19,125 nt of DNA, from the NCBI GenBank assembly GCA_937936675.1, contig CALDDL010000176.1:1-19125 (forward strand), in the 5' to 3' direction. Made by a program: the position numbers and the translations under genes. This document shows positions 1 to 6,500 of this stretch, piece by piece. The DNA is from an uncultured bacterium. Its GTDB lineage: Bacteria > Bacteroidota > Ignavibacteria > Ignavibacteriales > Melioribacteraceae. Position 1 is the stretch's first letter. Each line of letters opens with the position of its first letter. Below the pieces are notes generated by a model, which did not search any database, was not told where the DNA came from, and worked only from the letters and a program-made list of their open reading frames with translations.

Positions 1-43
1 ACTCTGGATCAGGAGACTTCAGGTTCGACCCCTGACAGGGCAG
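1..43 (+). tRNA. tRNA-Gln(CUG), 3' part only, cut by the window edge
   Basis: Only the anticodon loop onward is present. The T arm is clear: TCAGG (19-23), a 7-nt loop TTCGACC (24-30), then CCTGA (31-35), a perfect 5-bp stem. Counting back with a 5-nt variable loop (14-18) puts TCAGG (9-13) as the 3' anticodon stem and CTCTGGA (2-8) as the anticodon loop, so the anticodon is CTG at 4-6, which reads the Gln codon CAG. Positions 36-42 would be the 3' acceptor strand and G43 the discriminator base, and G73 is usual for tRNA-Gln. CCA is not encoded. The 5' half lies outside the window, so the acceptor and D stems cannot be checked. Confidence 0.85.
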
Positions 44-48
44 CTTCT

Positions 49-87
49 AAGTCCTTATAAAACAATGTTTTATAAGGACTTTTTTTT
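49..87 (+). terminator. Rho-independent terminator of the tRNA transcript
   Basis: GTCCTTATAAAAC (51-63) pairs perfectly over 13 bp with GTTTTATAAGGAC (67-79) around a 3-nt loop (AAT). Bases 49-50 (AA) can also pair with the first T residues after the stem. The stem is followed by a run of eight T (80-87). It lies a few bases after the tRNA, so it ends that transcript and separates it from the protease gene downstream. Confidence 0.93.
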
Positions 88-198
88 AAAAGAACATCTA
101 AAATTATGATTTAGGATAGAGAAAACACTATAATCCGATCAGTAAATTTTGGGTAGTCATATTTTGTTGCTACGATTCTAGTTATTTATCTAGTCTAT

Positions 199-227
199 TA
201 ATTCTCTTTACATTTTATAGAGAATTA
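199..227. promoter_or_regulatory. 9-bp inverted repeat upstream of the protease gene
   Basis: TAATTCTCT (199-207) and AGAGAATTA (219-227) are perfect inverted repeats separated by 11 nt. The repeat lies about 30 bp before the protease start, in the 171-bp gap after the tRNA terminator. It could be an operator or a 5' leader hairpin. There is no T run after it, so a terminator is unlikely. Nothing else in the gap 88-258 stands out, and I could not place a convincing promoter there. Confidence 0.3.
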
Positions 228-258
228 TATATTATTAATTAACTAAAAAATATCTTAG

Positions 259-2712
259 ATGAATGAATTTATGGGCGCACTCATAAGACCTATCGTTTTT
301 GTATTTATGCTTTCTTCTATTTCTATAGCTCAAATGCCTCCACATCCTAGACTTCTTGATAATCCACTAAAATCCCATCAGATACAAACATTTTTAGAAT
401 CTAAAAAAGATTATGAAAAAAGGGGAATTGATGCGGCATGGTCTTCCGGTTCAAGACCATTTGGTTCTAATTCTACGCCAAGCGAAAATTATAAAGTATT
501 GGTCCTATTAGTAGATTTTCCAGATAAAATGTATAGTGTCTCATCTGATTTTTTTGATGCATTATTGTATAATAGATCAGCCGGTACGCTTTGGGATTTT
601 TATAATAAAACTTCTTATGGCGTATTGGATTTAATAACTAATAATAGCTGCGCATCGATTGGCTGGATAAACGCAAGTCAAAATTACGATTACTATGTTA
701 ATTCCAATCATGGTCTTTCAGGCGAATATCCAAAAAATGCTCAAAGAATTGTAGAGGAAGCAGTACTTCTCGCTGACCAATATATAGATTTTAGTGATTA
801 TGATAATGATGGAGATGGCTTTGTAGATGCTCTTTTTGTTGTACATGCTGGAACTGGAGCAGAATATTCCGGCTCATCAAGCGATATTTGGTCGCATGCT
901 TGGTCAACATTCGATCCTATTCGTGTAGATGGAGTAAATGTTTATCGATATGCTATGACTCCCGAATATTGGGTGAACCCGGGCGATATGACAATTGGTG
1001 TCTATGCTCACGAATTAGGGCATGCGGCATTCGGTCTCCCTGATTTATATGATAGAGATAATACCTCGTATGGATTGGGATATTGGAGCTTAATGTCTTA
1101 CGGCAGTTGGAATGGAAATAATGGGTCTTTCCCTGCCTTTCCTGAAGCGTGGTCGAGATTGATGATGGGTTATGGGACTTCAACTACTCTTAATGCTCCT
1201 ATAAATAATAAAGAAATTTTAAATTCAGCGAATAATAGTAATCAATTTTTTAGGATTAATTCTCTTAGTAATGTTAAAGAATATTTTCTCATTGAGAATA
1301 AACAGCCATATTCATTTGATAGATATCTCCCGAGTAGTGGACTTTTAGTTTATCATATAGATGAAAATATTCAGTCTCAGAATGACAAAGAATGGTTTCC
1401 CTCAAAGGATTCTACAAAACATTATTTTGTTGCTCTTGAGCAAGCGGATGGACTTTGGGAATTAGAAAAGAAAATAAATAAAGGCAATGCAGGTGACCCA
1501 TTTCCGGGTACAAGTAATAACACGAATTTTACTAATTCATCAAAGCCAAATTCACACACTTACCTGCATGAAAATTATCCGATTCAAATTTCAAATATTG
1601 TTCTGAAAAATTTTGTGGTTAGTGCTGATTTCGATATGCCACAAGCTTTATCGGTTAGTGCTACAATAAAACAAGGATGGAATATTATTTCAATTCCTGT
1701 TATTACTTCAGAAAAAAGTTTTACTAAAATATTGAATGATAATAATGCTAAGGTATGGAAATTTGATGATGGTTATTCATCAGCGAATGAACCTTATAAT
1801 GGCTTAGGCTATTGGTATAAATCTCCCGAAGAAAAAATTGTTTCTTATAGTGGATTCAAAGGAGAGGATAAAATAAATGTGAAACAAGGTTGGAATTTAA
1901 TAGGACCTTTAGATAATACAATTAGTCTTGATAATATTCTCACTAATCCACCTGATATCCTTTTTTCAAAAATTTATAGTTATGATGGTTTGTATAGTAT
2001 TGTTAATGATTTAGAACCTGGTAAAGGTTATTGGGCTAAATTCTCTCAAAACGGTGAGATAGATTTTAATAATAGCGGTGCTTCATCTTTACATAAAAAA
2101 AATGAGGATAATAGTTTCGCTTATTCTTTAGTGATATCAAATAATAGTGATATTAGTTCTGCAATTTATTTATCTAATATAGATGATCTTAATCGATTTG
2201 AATTACCTCCGCAAGCTCCTGAGCCAAAATTAGATGTTCGATTTGATAATAATGGCTTGGTTGAAAAAGCTAATGGAGAATTTCATTTATTGAAAATAAT
2301 TTCAGAAGATTACCCGCTTAAATTAAAAAGTTTGACTGGTGCTTTTGAATTAGTATTTAATAATATATTATATTACCTCAATCAGAACGATGAAATAACT
2401 CTTAATGAAAAAATCGAAAATCTATTATTACGAAATATTGAACTTTCGAATGATTTTAAGATATTCCAAAATTATCCTAATCCTTTCAATGGTACCACTA
2501 AGATATCTTTTTCACTCCCTAATGAAGGCGCAGCAAAAATTGAGATTTTTAATCTAATCGGGGAGAGAGTTTTCTATTTGCATAAAAATGATTTTAATGC
2601 CGGAATTAATAGTATTGAATGGAATGCTTCAAATAATCCAAGTGGAATTTATTTATATAAAATTAGTTCTGGTAAATTTTCAAAAACTAGCAAAATGGTT
2701 TATTTGAAATGA
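259..2712 (+). CDS. Secreted M6-family (immune inhibitor A-like) zinc metalloprotease with T9SS sorting domain
   Basis: Predicted extracellular protease, 817 residues. A signal peptide covers about residues 1-25, with a hydrophobic core and an SIAQ end. The catalytic region is about 75-460: a calcium-loop-like stretch of alternating Asp (D180-D190), the zinc motif HELGH (251-255) followed by GLPDLYD, and a Met-turn-like LMSYG (278-282). The usual M6 pattern is HExxHxxGxxD; here one extra residue separates the second His from the Gly. Residues about 465-600 hold two copies of a KQGWN...GYW unit (W474/W519 and W545/W592). The last about 85 residues (from FQNYPNPFNG, about 735) are a T9SS sorting domain ending in VYLK. 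The start at 259 is open to doubt: M5 (position 271) gives a more usual signal peptide, and neither start has a Shine-Dalgarno sequence. The gene overlaps the next by 4 bp, so they are probably co-translated. The family call is firm; the substrate is unknown. Confidence 0.9.
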   Translation: MNEFMGALIRPIVFVFMLSSISIAQMPPHPRLLDNPLKSHQIQTFLESKKDYEKRGIDAAWSSGSRPFGSNSTPSENYKVLVLLVDFPDKMYSVSSDFFDALLYNRSAGTLWDFYNKTSYGVLDLITNNSCASIGWINASQNYDYYVNSNHGLSGEYPKNAQRIVEEAVLLADQYIDFSDYDNDGDGFVDALFVVHAGTGAEYSGSSSDIWSHAWSTFDPIRVDGVNVYRYAMTPEYWVNPGDMTIGVYAHELGHAAFGLPDLYDRDNTSYGLGYWSLMSYGSWNGNNGSFPAFPEAWSRLMMGYGTSTTLNAPINNKEILNSANNSNQFFRINSLSNVKEYFLIENKQPYSFDRYLPSSGLLVYHIDENIQSQNDKEWFPSKDSTKHYFVALEQADGLWELEKKINKGNAGDPFPGTSNNTNFTNSSKPNSHTYLHENYPIQISNIVLKNFVVSADFDMPQALSVSATIKQGWNIISIPVITSEKSFTKILNDNNAKVWKFDDGYSSANEPYNGLGYWYKSPEEKIVSYSGFKGEDKINVKQGWNLIGPLDNTISLDNILTNPPDILFSKIYSYDGLYSIVNDLEPGKGYWAKFSQNGEIDFNNSGASSLHKKNEDNSFAYSLVISNNSDISSAIYLSNIDDLNRFELPPQAPEPKLDVRFDNNGLVEKANGEFHLLKIISEDYPLKLKSLTGAFELVFNNILYYLNQNDEITLNEKIENLLLRNIELSNDFKIFQNYPNPFNGTTKISFSLPNEGAAKIEIFNLIGERVFYLHKNDFNAGINSIEWNASNNPSGIYLYKISSGKFSKTSKMVYLK

Positions 2713-3488
2713 AAAAATTATTAGTAGTGATGTTTATTTTCTTTTGCCAAATTTATTCGCAGCCGGTTGAATTAAAATTAAATTTCAGCGATGGTACTAA
2801 GAATATAGAATTAAGATGCGGATTGCATCCCGAAGCGACTGATAATTTTGATATAGCACTTGGCGAAGAATATATGCCTCCATTCCCTCCCGGTAATATT
2901 TTTGATATTCGATTTCGAATTCTTGATTCCATTAGTGGTCTATATGAAACATCGTTAGTTGATTTCAGAAAAGGGGATAGTAAAACTAATGCTGAAATTA
3001 CTTATCCAATATATTTCCAAACCACATCAGAGCAAATGACACTTAATTGTTCAATCCCCGAAGGTTTGACTGTTCATATTATGTCTGAATATTTAGATGT
3101 CAGAATATATGCTAAAATAACAAGCGATAAAGATAATTCAATTAGCTTTTGGAAAGAGAATAACATAATTAAATTAATCGTAAAATATTCCGGAACAACA
3201 GATTTTGAAAATGAATTTGAAAAAATCGAACAAACTGAATTATCAATTTATCCGAATCCTGCAAATTCATCTGCGAAAATAAATCTAAACCTTCAAGAGA
3301 ATGACGTAATTAAATTAACTCTATTTAACTCGATCGGGGAGATTGTTAGTACTATATATTCCGGTTTTTTGATTAAAGGGGTTCATGAATTCTCTATAGA
3401 TTCACCGGGTTTAACTTCTGGTATCTATTTTATAACAATGCACAGCTCAAATAAAAGGATTTCAAAAAAAATTGTTTTACTTAAATAA
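2709..3488 (+). CDS. Small secreted T9SS protein carrying the N-terminal module of the downstream adhesin
   Basis: The protein has 259 residues: a signal peptide (about 1-18, ending IYSQ), a module of about 145 residues, then a T9SS-type sorting domain from about 177 to the end (IYPNPANSSAKI... KKIVLLK). I recognise no named enzyme domain. The module has a distinctive pattern: ATDNFD (43-48), LGEE (51-54), PPFPP (57-61) and DIRF (66-69). The giant protein encoded next door starts with the same order of motifs (ATDAVD, LGE, LPPLPP, DIRF). The sorting domain is a looser version than in the neighbours, lacking the PFNPST part. The ATG overlaps the protease stop (ATGA), which suggests translational coupling to the protease. 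The protein is likely exported and surface-attached or released; its role is unknown. Confidence 0.85.
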   Translation: MKKLLVVMFIFFCQIYSQPVELKLNFSDGTKNIELRCGLHPEATDNFDIALGEEYMPPFPPGNIFDIRFRILDSISGLYETSLVDFRKGDSKTNAEITYPIYFQTTSEQMTLNCSIPEGLTVHIMSEYLDVRIYAKITSDKDNSISFWKENNIIKLIVKYSGTTDFENEFEKIEQTELSIYPNPANSSAKINLNLQENDVIKLTLFNSIGEIVSTIYSGFLIKGVHEFSIDSPGLTSGIYFITMHSSNKRISKKIVLLK

Positions 3489-3524
3489 ATAAGTTGATTA
3501 AGTCTTATTTAGTAATTAAATTAC
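3486..3524. promoter_or_regulatory. Two AT-rich inverted repeats between the small protein and the adhesin
   Basis: TAAATAAG (3486-3493, starting at the stop codon) pairs with CTTATTTA (3504-3511) around a 10-nt loop. Directly after it, GTAATT (3512-3517) and AATTAC (3519-3524) are inverted around one base. No T run follows, so this is a weak terminator at best; it could be an operator. Both repeats are short and AT-rich, so chance is possible. The rest of the 97-bp gap shows only the ribosome binding site of the next gene. Confidence 0.25.
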
Positions 3525-3585
3525 CGAAAGACAAAAACACGTGGCAGTAAAAATATTTTCATCATAAAAATAAGGGGCGCTTATT

Positions 3586-6500
3586 ATGTGGAAGAAAATT
3601 CTATTTATTTTGTTCGTTATAATTGCGAGCAATTCTCTTCTTGCGCAATCATTTGATTTCACGGGCAATAGCCCGCTTCTCAAAATACCACTCACTATTA
3701 AATCCAATAGCGATCCAACAAAAACATTTAATCTGTTTTACGGCATAGATTCAAGAGCTACTGATGCTGTTGATGCTTTGGATAAATTGGGTGAAGTTTC
3801 ATTACCACCCTTGCCTCCTAGTGGAGTAATCGATATTAGATTTAAGGTAGGTTCTGATGGTACATTAACTGATATTAGACAAGGAACAGAAATTTTAAAG
3901 ACCGGTTCTTCTCCAAAACTTCATAAGATTTCTTTCCAAGCAGGAGATTATGTCGCTGGGACTACTAACATTTCAATTGATTATGATATACCTGCTAATG
4001 TTTCTGTTTCTTTAAGCTATATCCTTTTTCAACAAACTTTAACAGGTAAAGGTACATTTACGCTTACTGATGGTATGGAACTTTTCACAGGTTATAATCT
4101 AGACCTATCTTCTCCATTTACTTTCGATTGGAAAGTAACTTACAATTTACCTGATTTAACAGTAAGTAAAATCGGTTTAACAGTACCAAATCTTAATCCG
4201 GCAGCTGGGAATAAACAAACAGTAGAAGCACAACTTCAGGATCAATACGATCGTCCATTCGCAACTGCTGGAACAGCCGTCAATTGGACAACAACCGGTG
4301 CGGGTGCTGCTCTGAGTGCTTCATCTACAAATACCGATGCCAACGGTAAGGCAGTTGTTGATTTAACAGTCGCAACCACTGCCGGAGTTACTCACACTAT
4401 TAAAGCAGCATCTGGAGCAATTAATAAAACTAGCGATAATATTGTTGTAAAAGCAGGAGCCGCTACAAAATTTAGTGTTACTAATGCTACAAATTCTCCT
4501 GCTGCAGGTGCCAATCTTAGAGTTACAGGGCAACTTCAAGATCTGTATAGTAATAATGTGGCGGAAGCCGATCGGTCTGTTACTTGGACTGCAACGAATG
4601 GGGCTACTTTAGTACTTCCTTCGAGTGGTAGTGCCGATGGTGCAAGTATAAAAACTGATGCTAATGGTAAATCGGCAGTCGATTTTAAAGTAAGCCAGAC
4701 TGCCGGCACTAAACACGTTTTTACAGCAGAAGTTCCAACTACCGCAATCACTGGTAGTAGCCCTGAAGTTACTGTAGTCCCCGGACAGATTGCTAAATTG
4801 AATGTAGTATCGAATTTAGCCATTGCAAAAGCCGGTTCAAATGTTACAATTACCGCACAATTAAGAGATGCTTTCGATAATGATGTGGCTAGTTCAGGTA
4901 AGGTTATTACATGGTCAAAAACCGGTGGAATTGCCGGTGATGTGGGGGGTAAATTTGCTTCTGCTACATCTACAACTAATGCAAGCGGAATAGCTACTGT
5001 TGTTTTCACCGTAGCGCAAGCTTCCGGCATTGTTCATACTGTAACCGGAACAGATAATTCTACCCCTGCAAATACAGGGACGACAGGAAATATTGACGTA
5101 ACACCAAATGATGCTAATAAGTATATGGTTACATCATCAGATGCTAACCCGACTGTAAATACCAATGTTACAATCGATGCTCAATTAACAGATATATATG
5201 GAAATATTATTGCAACACCTTCGGCTAAAACAGTTACATGGAGCTACACAGGCGGTACCAAAGGTACTTTCAGTTCTCCAACAAGTACAACAGATGCATC
5301 CGGAAAAGCTACGGTTACATTTACTGTGGATGAGAAATCAGGTGTAACTCAAAATGTAAAAGCAACAGATGTGGCTCTTTTAACGGGTACTTCTCCTAAC
5401 ATCATTACTAAAGCCGGTGCCGCTGTTGCTTATGATGTTACCGCTACAAAATATGGACCGGTTAATGGAGATACTGTTAAGATATCAGCACAAGCAGTGG
5501 ATGCATTCAAGAATCCAGTTTCATTAAGTGGTAACATCATTACATGGACTAGTACTAATAATGGAACTTTCTCATCACCTACTTCAACAACGAATACAGC
5601 TGGAAAAGCAACAGTTGTATTTACTACCAAGAACGTTCCTAATACAGAACATATAATAACGGCTACTGATAATTCAACGCCTCCTCTAACAGGGGATAGT
5701 CCTAAAATAAAAACTGTATCAGGACCTCCTGCAAAATATTTAGTTACTCTTAGTACAAATAATCCTGCTGCAGGTTCGCAAGTTACCGTTACAGCTCAAT
5801 TAGTAGATGAGGGAAATAATCCACATTCAACTGCAGGTAAGGAAGTAACTTGGAGTTCCACCGGAGGTGGTACTTTTGCACAGGCAAAAACTTTAACAAA
5901 TGCCGATGGAAAAGCAATTGTAGTATTTACTGCGGGAACCATTGCAGGGAATAAACATAAAATTACAGCGACTGATAATACTGCTCCTACTGCACTAACT
6001 GGGCAAAGCGAGGAGATGACGATTAAAGCCGCTGCTGCTTCTAAATTTGCCGTAACACTTGATAAAACTGATCCTATTGCAAATACCAAAGTTGCAGTTA
6101 CAGCACAATTGAAAGATCAATATAATAATAATGCTCCCGAAGTTGGGAGAGAAGTATCGTTTACTTCTACAAATGGAGGTGTTTTTGATCCTCCGGCAAG
6201 TGGCAGCCCGGAATTAACTCCGGCTAAGTATTTAACTGATGCTACAGGTAAGGTAACTGTTAATTTTCAAGTTGTAAAAGTTTCTGGAACAAAACATACT
6301 GTTACTGCAACTATCCCTTCAACTTCTCCTTCAATTACAGGTGCAAGTCCTGAAATTACGGTTAAACCGGATATTGCCATAAAGTATTTCGTTACTGTTT
6401 CAGATACATTACCCAAAGCAGGGAAACAAATTAATGTAACTGCACAATTAAAAGATCAATTTGAAAATAATGTTCCTACTTCAGGTAAAATTGTTACATG

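Noticed and set aside
953..1183. Reverse-strand frame of 76 codons inside the protease gene
   Set aside because: It is fully inside a well-supported gene and has no recognisable motif or ribosome binding site.
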